Source of the DNA: Nitrospira sp.
Lineage (GTDB): Bacteria > Nitrospirota > Nitrospiria > Nitrospirales > Nitrospiraceae
NCBI GenBank assembly: GCA_005116895.1
Contig: SWDO01000011.1
Coordinates: forward strand, 1-37,279
Direction of reading: 5' to 3'
DNA length: 37,279 nt
Shown: positions 23,271 to 31,741 of the stretch, piece by piece
Layout: every line of letters begins with the position of its first letter
Numbering within the stretch: the first letter of the stretch is position 1
The notes under the pieces: model-generated
Database searches by the model: none
Told to the model about the DNA's origin: nothing
Seen by the model: only the letters and a program-made list of their open reading frames with translations
Position numbers and translations under genes: made by a program

Positions 23271-24719
23271 TCAGTCTGAGGGATCAGCAGGGGGCTTGCT
23301 TGGAATCTGCTTCTGCCGGAGCAATTTGGTCAGGTAGGTCCGTTGCAGACCGAGTTCGGCTGCCGCCTTTGTCTGATTCCACCCGTTCCGATTCAAGGCC
23401 GCCTCAATGAGTTTCTGGCCATATGCGTCCATACTCTTATGATAGGAGAAAAATAGTATGTCAGAAGTAGGCGCCTGATTCACTGGGGATGTGGCGACTG
23501 TTGGCGTCGTTGCAGCAGTCAATGCGAGGTGTTCCGGTCCGATCGTGTCGCCGGGGCATAAGATCAAGGCACGAGTGAGGACGTTTTCTAGTTCGCGCAC
23601 GTTACCTGGCCAGGAGTACTGATGCAGCGCCTGGAACGCGGCATCGCTGAGCGTCAGGCGTTTGCACGGACCCACATGACTGGGCCGGTTGAGGAAATGG
23701 TGGATCAGGGCAGAAAGATCTTCCATCCGTTCACGGAGCGGCGGCAGGGCGAGGGGAATCACGGCCAGGCGAAAGTACAAGTCTTCACGGAACGTGCCTT
23801 GATGAATCGCCTGTTTTAGATCTTTATTCGTGGCGGCAAGAAAACGTACATTGGCTCGTACTTCTTGCGTTCCCCCGACACGGTAGAATGTCCGATCTTG
23901 CAGGACTCGCAAGAGATGGCTTTGCATGGTGAGCGGCATGTCGCCGATCTCATCAAGAAACAGCGTGCCTCCCTCGGCAATCTCGATTTTTCCAGGCTCC
24001 CGCTTGATGGCTCCGGTGAACGCGCCCTTCTCGTGGCCAAAAAGCTCATTTTCCAATAGGTTCTCAGGGAACGCAGCGCAATTCACGGCAATAAACGGTT
24101 TCGTGGAGCGAGGGCTCCACCGATGAATGGCGCGGGCGACGACTTCTTTCCCCGTCCCCGTTTCGCCAAGCAACAAGACAGTCACGGAGGAAGGCGCTGC
24201 CTGTTTGGCCACGGCCAGTTGTTCGCTCATTTTCTTGCTGGTCGAGACGATTGGTTCAAACTGATCATCGACCTCCTTGCGGAGCGAATCGACGTGGCGG
24301 TGGAGGGCGACGGTGGCCAATGCCTTGTTGATGACGACGGTGAGGTGGTCCGAAGTGAATGGCTTCGGTACAAAGTCAAAGGCACCGAGTTGCATGGCTT
24401 GTACAGCCAGTTCGATGGTTCCATATGCAGTGAGGATGATGATCAGCGGGGTTGTATAGGGAGATGTCTGGGCTGTCTCCTCGTCTGTTGATTCGCTCGG
24501 AACTGATGCCGCACGGACATGCCTTAACACGTCAAGCCCGGCAATCTCTGGAATTTTCAAGTCCAGCAAGACGAGATCTGGTTCCTCTTCCCCAATCAAG
24601 CGCAAGGCATCCTTGCCGTTCGTCGCCGTCAGGGGCTCGTGTCCCATAAAACTGACACGATTCTGCAAGCTCAGGAGGATATCGGGGTCGTCGTCGACAA
24701 CAAGAATTTTAGCGCGCAT
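23271..24719 (-). CDS. NtrC-family sigma-54-dependent response regulator
   Basis: 482 residues. The receiver domain has the acidic pair D10/D11, phosphoacceptor D53 (LVLLDLKIPE), the Thr in LTAYG and K119 (PKPF). Residues about 71-90 (ASVPSESTDEETAQTSPYTT) are an unusual insertion between the beta3 and beta4 strands. The AAA+ domain has Walker A GETGTGKE (185-192), the sigma-54 contact motif GAFTGA (232-237) and Walker B GGTLFLDEIGD. The C-terminal Fis-type HTH is NGWNQTKAAAELGLQRTYLTKLLRQ. When phosphorylated by the adjacent histidine kinase it should open promoters of sigma-54 RNA polymerase. GAAAGGAG lies upstream of the ATG. It is the last gene of the receptor/SBP/kinase/regulator series. 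Confidence 0.95.
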   Translation of the reverse strand: MRAKILVVDDDPDILLSLQNRVSFMGHEPLTATNGKDALRLIGEEEPDLVLLDLKIPEIAGLDVLRHVRAASVPSESTDEETAQTSPYTTPLIIILTAYGTIELAVQAMQLGAFDFVPKPFTSDHLTVVINKALATVALHRHVDSLRKEVDDQFEPIVSTSKKMSEQLAVAKQAAPSSVTVLLLGETGTGKEVVARAIHRWSPRSTKPFIAVNCAAFPENLLENELFGHEKGAFTGAIKREPGKIEIAEGGTLFLDEIGDMPLTMQSHLLRVLQDRTFYRVGGTQEVRANVRFLAATNKDLKQAIHQGTFREDLYFRLAVIPLALPPLRERMEDLSALIHHFLNRPSHVGPCKRLTLSDAAFQALHQYSWPGNVRELENVLTRALILCPGDTIGPEHLALTAATTPTVATSPVNQAPTSDILFFSYHKSMDAYGQKLIEAALNRNGWNQTKAAAELGLQRTYLTKLLRQKQIPSKPPADPSD

Positions 24720-24793
24720 CGTCTGTCGCTCCTTTCAGAATAGACAACGTTGGGCTCGCACACGACTGGTATACCATTGGCTCGTTAGGTTGT

Positions 24794-27106
24794 TTAGCTC
24801 TGTTCATCCTGTGACCCAGAGAGTGGGAGCGTGAAATAAAAGCGTGACCCGACCGCCGGTTGACTCTCCACCCAGATCTGTCCCCGATGCATGGTGACGA
24901 GCGTCTTTGTAATACAGAGGCCAAGTTGCGCACCCTGTGACGTGGGCATAGCTGACGGCACTCTGGAAAACTCCTCGAAAATGTTCGGCAAGTGGGACGG
25001 TTCGATCCCGCAGCCGGAGTCGACAATACACGTCTGTACGAAGCCAGGTGGCGACACGCAAAACTCCACCGTCACACGACCGCCAGCCGGCGTGAATTTA
25101 ATCGCATTCCCGATGAGGTTCCACAGAATTTGTTCCAATTTGTCACGATCGCCTTGAACGGGTGGAAGCGACTCGGCCGACGCCACGGTAAGGGTTACGG
25201 TTTTCTCTCCGGCCACCATCTGTAAGCTGTCAGCCGTGATCGTTGCGATCTGGTGGATACAGACTTCCTCCAAACGAAGCTGGACGCTTTCGGTATCGAG
25301 ACGCGACCAATCGAGCAGTTGCACGATGATTCTCCCAAGGCGGGCGACATTGTGTTGGATACGTGTGAGATAGGTGTGTTGCAGTTCGGTCAGCGGCCCC
25401 GTCACGCCGTCCAACATATTTTCTGCAAAACTTCGAATCGCCGTCATAGGCGTTCGCAGCTCGTGTGAGACGACGGAGAGAAACGTCGTTCGGTGCCGAT
25501 CATGTTCCTGGAGCTGTGTGTTGGCGCGCGACAGCTCGTCGGTCCGTTGCTCGATACGCTCTTCCAGATGCTGCGTGAGCTCCGCTAGATCAGAGTAGGC
25601 CTTGGCATTGTCGATGGCAGCCGCCACGTGGCCGGCGATCGTCAGCAGGATATGGAGATCTTCTTCGCTGCACTGGCGTGAGCCTCGATCACCGGCCAGG
25701 TACCCGAGAATCTTGGCATGGCTTTGAAGGGGCACCGCGACGAACGACCGCACGCCCGAACGGCGTACTAACTCAAGCAACACTGGGTGCATGCGTTGTG
25801 CGACAGTTTCGACGTCATGAATGAGTAGTGGCTTTCCGTGAATGAGTAGCTCTTCTGAGATGCTGCCTGCGACGATAGGTATATAGAGCCTCCGAGCTGT
25901 TTGCTCGATCTCCTTTGGAACTCCGATGATCCGAGCGATGGAAGCACCGTTCCGGTCTGGGTGGCGAAGGAGAAACGCCATCCGGGAAAAGCCTAGATTA
26001 TCAATGAGCAACGGGAGCACTGTGTCGAGCAGCTGGTTCATGTCGAGCATATTGGCGCTCGCAATCACAGCACTGGCTTGATGCGCCGTCGTCAACTGCT
26101 TGACTTGCCGTTTAATAGTATCGAGGTTCATGGTGATGGCCTGATTGTGCTCATGGAGGGACTGGGTCATGTCGTTGAACACCTGTGTCAGCTCACCGAC
26201 TTCATCGTTGGAAGCGGCAACAAGCAGCGGCGTCGGTGCGTCGTGTCCTTCTGCTAGCTGCCTGGCTGCGGAGGCGAGCCTTCGTAACGGCGTCGTGATG
26301 CGAGACGTGAAGAGGTGCGCGCTCAGGATGCCGGCCGCGATAATGAGCAGGGTGAGGAGCGACACATTGCGGACGATGACCATCAGCGCTTGTTTTGCCG
26401 ACGCGTCGGTGATCCCGATGCGTACGAGGCCGACTACCGGCGAACGTTTCGTTGGTAGCGGGAAACTTCTCTCTTCCAATTCAACTGAGAGCTGAGGCAG
26501 GGCGGTTTCAACCGAGGATTCCCGAAGGACAGGCATGGCAAAGTCGTAGAAAGTTTCTTGTCGGAGGAGAAAGGGAAGTAGCCGATCTGAGGATGTATCT
26601 TGAGCAACCAGGGTATTCTTCGAGGAAAGCTCCAGCTTGGTCATGAGTGGAGCAGTCAGCGGAGCCTGAAGCAGCGATTCCGAGATTTGATTGTCCGGAT
26701 AGAGCGGCTGTTCCGTAGTCGGAGGTGATCCACTCGCAGTCCTCCAAATTCGTTTGCTTTGTCGGTCCAGGATCCGGCCGTCGGAGGCGGTGATCTCCAC
26801 ATAGACGACGTGGTCGATGGCCATCAGACTTTGCATGAATTGATCGAGAGTGGCGCGATCCTCCAGTACGATGCCGCCGATCCGAAAATGCTCGTTCCGG
26901 ACGGTATTGGTCAACAAGATTGTGCCAAGTTCTTCCAGGTTATCGGTCATGGCCTGGCGTCTGGTCTGAATGAAATACCAACTCAAGGATGAACAGGTCA
27001 TGATGAGAATGAGGCTGAAAAACACCACAAACTTGATGCGTAGGCCAACGAAGCGAGTCCGCTTCCCCGGTGTGACCTCCTGTCGGTTTGGGTGTAGGGC
27101 TTCCAT
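24794..27106 (-). CDS. membrane sensor histidine kinase with HAMP and GAF domains
   Basis: 770 residues. TM1 (about 25-45) and TM2 (about 246-266) flank a roughly 200-residue periplasmic sensor domain containing VVYVEITASDGRILDRQS, a Cache/PAS-like strand pattern. Then come HAMP (about 267-320, TTPLRRLASAARQLAEG), GAF (about 345-500), a coiled coil, HisKA with H548 (FLSVVSHELRTPMTAI) and the ATPase domain (N box QILWNLIGNAIKFTP, G boxes DSGCGIEP and GAQLGLCI). It should autophosphorylate and pass the phosphate to the downstream NtrC-type regulator. The gene lies 10 nt after the substrate-binding-protein gene, so the periplasmic binding protein is the obvious candidate partner of its sensor domain. 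Confidence 0.94.
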   Translation of the reverse strand: MEALHPNRQEVTPGKRTRFVGLRIKFVVFFSLILIMTCSSLSWYFIQTRRQAMTDNLEELGTILLTNTVRNEHFRIGGIVLEDRATLDQFMQSLMAIDHVVYVEITASDGRILDRQSKRIWRTASGSPPTTEQPLYPDNQISESLLQAPLTAPLMTKLELSSKNTLVAQDTSSDRLLPFLLRQETFYDFAMPVLRESSVETALPQLSVELEERSFPLPTKRSPVVGLVRIGITDASAKQALMVIVRNVSLLTLLIIAAGILSAHLFTSRITTPLRRLASAARQLAEGHDAPTPLLVAASNDEVGELTQVFNDMTQSLHEHNQAITMNLDTIKRQVKQLTTAHQASAVIASANMLDMNQLLDTVLPLLIDNLGFSRMAFLLRHPDRNGASIARIIGVPKEIEQTARRLYIPIVAGSISEELLIHGKPLLIHDVETVAQRMHPVLLELVRRSGVRSFVAVPLQSHAKILGYLAGDRGSRQCSEEDLHILLTIAGHVAAAIDNAKAYSDLAELTQHLEERIEQRTDELSRANTQLQEHDRHRTTFLSVVSHELRTPMTAIRSFAENMLDGVTGPLTELQHTYLTRIQHNVARLGRIIVQLLDWSRLDTESVQLRLEEVCIHQIATITADSLQMVAGEKTVTLTVASAESLPPVQGDRDKLEQILWNLIGNAIKFTPAGGRVTVEFCVSPPGFVQTCIVDSGCGIEPSHLPNIFEEFSRVPSAMPTSQGAQLGLCITKTLVTMHRGQIWVESQPAVGSRFYFTLPLSGSQDEQS

Positions 27107-27116
27107 CGTGGACCGC

Positions 27117-28085
27117 TCAGTACGTTTCGTCGATTAGACTGTCGAGTTCTTTTGGAATCGTGATGCCCAAATACCGCGCCGTCTTCTGATTCACCGTAAT
27201 TCTGATCCGTTGAACAGAGATTGGCTTGAGTGGCAACTGTTGTTCGCCATTCACGATGCGCTTGGCCAAGAGCCCAGTTTCACGACCGATTTCACCGTAA
27301 TCGATGGACATGCTGAGCAGCGCGCCGAGGCGCGTAAACTCTGATGAAAAGCCGACGACGGGAACATGTTTGGCCAGCGCCGATTCGAGAATAAAGCGGA
27401 TCGATTCATCCGTCAGCACGGTTGAGTCAGGAATGAGCCATAAGGCTTCCGACTCTGACAAGAGCGACCGGAGTTGTTGCGGAACCTCTTTGTCATTATC
27501 GACCGGAAAACCACGCAATTGAAAATTATGGGTGGCTGCTCGCGATTCCACCTCCTTCAGCTTGGCCGCTGTCTTGTCCTGATCGTACATCACGCCGATC
27601 CGATGCAGGGTGGGCAGGAATGTACGTATGACTTTGAACTGTCGGTCCGCCGGAATATCCAGGAGGACGCCGGTCATATTGGCGGCAGTGAGCTGATATT
27701 TTATGGGGTCGAGAATCATCATATAGAGAATCGGGATATCCACGATCTCTAATTTCGCCGCCAGCGCCGCCTTCAGGCCGACCGCGACCACGAGAGAAGA
27801 GTTCGTCGCGCGAATCTTCCTAGCAAGGTGTTTCCCCCGCTCAAGATCACCGCGCAGATCATATTCGATATAGGTTGCATCGCCTGGCGCTGTTGCCTTG
27901 AATCCTTCGACGGCCTCATTATAGGCCTTTAGGTCGGATGATTTGAGGATGGCGATCTCAGGACCGGCTGCGTGAACAAGCTCAGAGAAGAAGCAGGAAA
28001 AAGCGATAAGCACAAGAGACATCAAGCAGGTGCGTGAAGATCGCGCAAGGGGCTTCATTCGACCTGTGATGGTGTGAGCGATCAT
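27117..28085 (-). CDS. ABC-type substrate-binding protein (PF04392-like)
   Basis: 322 residues. A signal peptide (TCLMSLVLIAFSCFFSELVHA) precedes GPEIAILKSSDLKAYNEAVEGFKAT. The two-lobed pattern of the ABC_sub_bind/TrpX-like family follows: SSLVVAVGLKAALAAKL, DIPILYMMILDP, TGVLLDIPADRQFKVIRTFLPTLHRIGVMYD, LWLIPDSTVLTDESIRFILESALAKHVPVVGFSSEFTRLGALLSMSIDYGEIGRE and a terminal QKTARYLGITIP. It binds a small ligand in the periplasm. No permease or ATPase gene is nearby; the gene sits between a TonB receptor and a histidine kinase, which suggests a ligand-sensing rather than a transport role. The ligand is unknown; Trp and related aromatic compounds are one family precedent. Confidence 0.9.
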   Translation of the reverse strand: MIAHTITGRMKPLARSSRTCLMSLVLIAFSCFFSELVHAAGPEIAILKSSDLKAYNEAVEGFKATAPGDATYIEYDLRGDLERGKHLARKIRATNSSLVVAVGLKAALAAKLEIVDIPILYMMILDPIKYQLTAANMTGVLLDIPADRQFKVIRTFLPTLHRIGVMYDQDKTAAKLKEVESRAATHNFQLRGFPVDNDKEVPQQLRSLLSESEALWLIPDSTVLTDESIRFILESALAKHVPVVGFSSEFTRLGALLSMSIDYGEIGRETGLLAKRIVNGEQQLPLKPISVQRIRITVNQKTARYLGITIPKELDSLIDETY

Positions 28086-28178
28086 GATTGTCGTTTAAAG
28101 AGCACGTAGAAACTCTGCGCCGCAAAATAGTTGTGAGTTGTAAAACTGTGCGAACAGTAACATATTTCCCAATCGTCG

Positions 28179-30281
28179 CTAATACCGCACCGTCAGCCAG
28201 CCCATGACGCGGCTGCCGATCAGATCTCCTAGGGGATGTTCCCGGTGTTTGTCGTTCAACGAGTTAAAGGCGGACACCGCTACTTCGGCGTCCCTCAGAT
28301 ATCCTCCAGCCGCTTTCTGCTTCCAGAATTTGTATGCGGCTCGAAGGTTGAGTAAGGTATAGCCATCAACGCGTGCATTCGGCACGGTAGCGCCGAACTG
28401 GGCTAAACGTTGGTAGGTATCAATCACTGGGTACGTAGCCGCCGTGACGTAGTAAACAGTTGCCTCCCCACTCAGGCCGTTGTCCCACTCGCCTCGTAGC
28501 CCGGCGTTCACTTTCCAGGCAGGACCACCTCGGCGGCCGACTCCCTCGAATGTTTGCCCGATCTGCTGGTAGGACGCATTCATAAATCCACTGAGCCACT
28601 GAGTGACTATGAGCTCGGCACCAATTTCCCCGCCATATATGTCGGCGACGCCCCCGTTGGAAAACGTGCGTGTTGTCCCAATGGTCACGAAGTTGATCAA
28701 ATCAGAAATATGATTAAAGAAGAGATCGCCTCGCACACGCAATCGGTGTTTAAACCACCAGCCTTGATAGCCAACATCGTAGGAGACAATCTGCTCAGGC
28801 TTCAGCATGTGAGACCCTACTAGCGATGAGGGTGCTGGGGAGAGGGTCGGAGGCGGAAGCGTTGTAATAAATTCCCCAATGCTCTCGCGTTCGAAGAGCG
28901 TCGGAGGCCGATACGCTACTGATACCGTCGCTCGAAGTGTGTGCTCAGGGGCAACGGTATAGAGTAGCGAAAAGCGTGGACTGATGGTTGGGTTGATGAA
29001 GGAGTTTAGGTCGTAGCGGACGCCGGCAGTTGCACTGAAGCGGTCTGCAAATCTCCATTCGTCTTGGAGGTACAATCCGAAGCGGTTTTCCTGGCTGGGA
29101 TTGACCACGCCGTTTCCGGAAACAGTATTGAGACGATAGTTGGCTCCATAGGTGAGTCGATTGTTTGACCAAAGTTCTAGACTATGTTGAGCTTCTACGT
29201 TGTAGGTATTGGTCAGGAAGGCCAGGCTCCGTCCGCCGAATTGATTGATCTCTTGAAGGAGATTGTTCAGGAAAGGGTGCATGATTACGTCAGCAGTAAG
29301 GTCGCTTTGTGTCCACCAGCCACGAAGATAAAAGTCGAGGCGTTCGTAACTGATGTCGGCAAAGCTTTGTGTGAGCGGAGTGGAAGGTGCCTGTAGATTG
29401 AATACCGGCCCGTCATAGCGGTTTACGTCGGCCCATCCACCGGAAATCCGTATTCTAGAGTTGTCTGTTAGCGCATAGTCTGTCTGTACATGAACTTTGT
29501 TGTTTTGAAACGCCAAGGTATCTCGATTGCGCCATTGGGTGTTTTGGTCATGGCCGTACGAAAGCCGATATCCCAATTTGCCGTGTATGCCGGCATGAAT
29601 GGCGGCGCTTGAAATCGTGCCGAGTTCGCCTCCACCAAGCTGGACAGTCGTGCCTTTGATTTCACTTGGCGGCTTTGTAATGATATTAACGACACCATCG
29701 AAGGCATTAAACCCATAAATCACCGAGGCAGGGCCCTTGAGAACTTCAATGCGCTTAATCTCAGGTAAGGTTACCGGAATATTCCTCCATAATAGCCCCC
29801 CCTGCATGTCGACATAGATTGAGCGTCCATCGACCATCACTAACAACTTGTTGGCGTTTAACTGATTATCTCCCCGAACGCTGACGTTAAAGTCAGCGCC
29901 TGTCACCTGCATGATGTCTAGGCCAGGGATGCGCCGGAGTACTGTGGGCAGATCCGGAGCACCTGAATGACGAATATCTTCGTCAGTGATCACGTAGACG
30001 TTCGATGGTGCTTGAGAGATAGGCTGCTCATAGCGTGAGGCGATGCTGACCGTCTCCTCTTCTTTGAGAAGTTGGAGTTCGTCGGGGATGCCGTGGTTAA
30101 GCGACTGATCTACTGCGCTCTTCTGTTCTTCTGCCAGAGTGGTTCTGGGCACAGCCGCTGAAATGACGATTGCAACGAGTGCCAGGCCAACAATGGAAAG
30201 AGTGTGTTGATCGTGTGCCACGTCACTCTCGGCGCCAACTGCTACAAGCTCTGAAGGAGGCTCCTCGATGGTCTTGCCCAC
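28179..30281 (-). CDS. TonB-dependent outer-membrane receptor
   Basis: 700 residues from a GTG at 30281; a GTG at 30221 would leave a cleaner signal peptide (TLSIVGLALVAIVISAAVPR, cleavage after TLA). A possible TonB box is EETVSIAS. The plug domain is clear: ISQAPSNVYVITDEDIRHSG, TVLRRIPGLDIMQVTGADFNVSVRGDNQ, KLLVMVDGRSIYVDMQGG, IKRIEVLKGPASVIYGFNAFDGVVNIITK. A 22-strand-type beta-barrel follows, with many aromatic strands, and the protein ends in an aromatic residue (LTVRY), as outer-membrane barrels do. Similarity is to the vitamin B12/colicin-type (BtuB-like) receptors with short extracellular plugs, but the ligand cannot be read from sequence. It is the first gene of the signalling series. 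Confidence 0.92.
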   Translation of the reverse strand: MGKTIEEPPSELVAVGAESDVAHDQHTLSIVGLALVAIVISAAVPRTTLAEEQKSAVDQSLNHGIPDELQLLKEEETVSIASRYEQPISQAPSNVYVITDEDIRHSGAPDLPTVLRRIPGLDIMQVTGADFNVSVRGDNQLNANKLLVMVDGRSIYVDMQGGLLWRNIPVTLPEIKRIEVLKGPASVIYGFNAFDGVVNIITKPPSEIKGTTVQLGGGELGTISSAAIHAGIHGKLGYRLSYGHDQNTQWRNRDTLAFQNNKVHVQTDYALTDNSRIRISGGWADVNRYDGPVFNLQAPSTPLTQSFADISYERLDFYLRGWWTQSDLTADVIMHPFLNNLLQEINQFGGRSLAFLTNTYNVEAQHSLELWSNNRLTYGANYRLNTVSGNGVVNPSQENRFGLYLQDEWRFADRFSATAGVRYDLNSFINPTISPRFSLLYTVAPEHTLRATVSVAYRPPTLFERESIGEFITTLPPPTLSPAPSSLVGSHMLKPEQIVSYDVGYQGWWFKHRLRVRGDLFFNHISDLINFVTIGTTRTFSNGGVADIYGGEIGAELIVTQWLSGFMNASYQQIGQTFEGVGRRGGPAWKVNAGLRGEWDNGLSGEATVYYVTAATYPVIDTYQRLAQFGATVPNARVDGYTLLNLRAAYKFWKQKAAGGYLRDAEVAVSAFNSLNDKHREHPLGDLIGSRVMGWLTVRY

Positions 30282-30984
30282 ATCCAGGCTTCATGAGTGT
30301 GGACAGGGGAATGTCGACAGCGTGGAGATCGCGAACCGCATCACACGGTGGAGATGGGAGGAGGTTTAGCAGTGGGTAAGCGGGACAGAGGACTCCTCCT
30401 GGCGCCACGTGGATATGCTGCTGATTGCCGGCGAGCTTCAACATGGTAAGGATGTTTCTGGTTATGCCTTTCTCGTCTCAGCCGATGGAGGATGTGGTAG
30501 CGGCTGTGACATAGAGCGGCGAGTGATCTCTGTGTAATGCTCTTACTGCAGGTCAACCGTGTCATGATTCAGATATCGGTGATCCTGTTCGGGGTCGATG
30601 CAACTGCAAGTCACGAACCATCAACGCACCTCTGCATCCATTCAGTGAGAACGAGTACCACGGATGGAATGCGCTTGTACGATTGTGATACAGCAAGCTC
30701 TGTACCATGGCTATTGTAGGATTCAGATAGGTCGTTGCATCAGTTATCGCTGTCTTTTTAGGAGGCAAGTGGCATGTGGACCTTGTCGGTCTCGAAGAAC
30801 AATCTTCTATTGGGGTGTATCTAAAGAGATTCAGCCTGAATCAAATATGATTCAGATGATTGGAGCGAACCCAGGGTGGCAATGGTGTCGGCTGGTTGGA
30901 GCTGTTGTTGCCGGAGATAGCAACGCCGAGAGCCACACAATGAATTCCTCTTGAACACATACACGAGGAGTTGCTGGTGAAGCT
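30282..30984. other. 700-bp non-coding region between the TonB receptor and DUF928 genes
   Basis: This gap should contain the promoter of the receptor operon and the end of the secretion operon. I searched for a cobalamin riboswitch (GCCACTG and AGCCMGGAGACC boxes) ahead of the receptor and found none. The only translation signal that stands out is the 16-codon ORF at 30774 on the plus strand. Several open frames exist but lack Shine-Dalgarno sites and recognisable composition. Confidence 0.4.
30774..30824 (+). CDS. possible 16-residue peptide with strong ribosome-binding site
   Basis: AGGAGG at 30760-30765 lies 8 nt before an ATG that reads MWTLSVSKNNLLLGCI and stops with TAA. Shine-Dalgarno strength and spacing are ideal, but the ORF is very short and may be a leader peptide, a decayed gene start or chance. 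Confidence 0.25.
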   Translation: MWTLSVSKNNLLLGCI

Positions 30985-31728
30985 CTATTTACTCGTGGCC
31001 TGAATGGATCTGAGATCCCAGTCCGCTACGCCGTTGAGGCCAACTTGCCTCAGGAGGGCCGCGCGCAGCCTCCGAAGCGACGGGTCCGCTGGTTCTTTTT
31101 CAATCAACGAACAGACGCAACCCATCGCATCGTACCAGAACCCGATGAGGGCATTGGTGCGCACGCTCTCCCGGTCGCAGGTCAGGTTCACTGAGGTGAT
31201 TGTCAAGCATTCGCTGAACTCGCATCGCTCGATCATCCCACCAGCGACGATATCTTCCGAGTAGGAGTCCGTGTTGCGCCTGGCCGATACGAACCAGCGG
31301 TATTGGACGTTCGGTTCAAGCGTGAGTCCGAGAGTCTTGAGATCAATCGATTGGACCCCTGCTTTCATGGGAGTAGGTAGGGGGCCTTCATAGAGGGGGG
31401 CAATTTTTTGGGTGTCGTTGAGTGTAAATCGTAAGGGATAGGCCGTTGGTTTTGAGAGATACCAATTGAGTGTGGGTGTTTGTCTCACCGTCAGGCCTAC
31501 GTGGTCAGGTACCAACGCAACAAGTTCTGGCTCATGGCCCTCAGTCCCCCGCAATGTGCCTCCGACTCGCGCGCGAGGAGTCAGTTTCTTGGGCAGTGTG
31601 TAAATGAGAGGCAGCTGGTCATCCTGTTGACCGGCCGTCGCCGCTGTCGGCGCATCTGCGGCGTCGAGGAGGGAAACTTCCGCGATGGTCAGGGAAAGAC
31701 TCAACCCTATGATCAATACACGCGTCAC
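30985..31728 (-). CDS. DUF928 exported protein
   Basis: 247 residues from a GTG at 31728, chosen because AAGGAG lies 7 nt upstream; a longer reading from 31794 lacks this and overlaps the CHAT gene. A signal peptide (TRVLIIGLSLSLTIAEVSLL, cleavage near DAA) precedes the DUF928 pattern: TPRARVGGTLRGTEGHEPELVALVPDHVGLTVRQTPTLNWYLSKP, then PLRFTLND and QYRWFVSARR. The C-terminal part is helical (LRRLRAALLRQVGLNGV). DUF928 proteins occur in operons with TpsA, TpsB and CHAT proteins, mostly in cyanobacteria, as here. Biochemical function is unknown. It starts 13 nt after the CHAT gene stop. Confidence 0.85.
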   Translation of the reverse strand: MTRVLIIGLSLSLTIAEVSLLDAADAPTAATAGQQDDQLPLIYTLPKKLTPRARVGGTLRGTEGHEPELVALVPDHVGLTVRQTPTLNWYLSKPTAYPLRFTLNDTQKIAPLYEGPLPTPMKAGVQSIDLKTLGLTLEPNVQYRWFVSARRNTDSYSEDIVAGGMIERCEFSECLTITSVNLTCDRESVRTNALIGFWYDAMGCVCSLIEKEPADPSLRRLRAALLRQVGLNGVADWDLRSIQATSK

Positions 31729-31741
31729 GGTGATTCTCCTT

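Noticed and set aside
30223..30444. Cobalamin riboswitch or small gene ahead of the TonB receptor
   Set aside because: The GCCAGGAGGAGTCC stretch on the minus strand superficially recalls a B12 box, but the other conserved boxes and their spacing are missing, and the overlapping frame has no Shine-Dalgarno.
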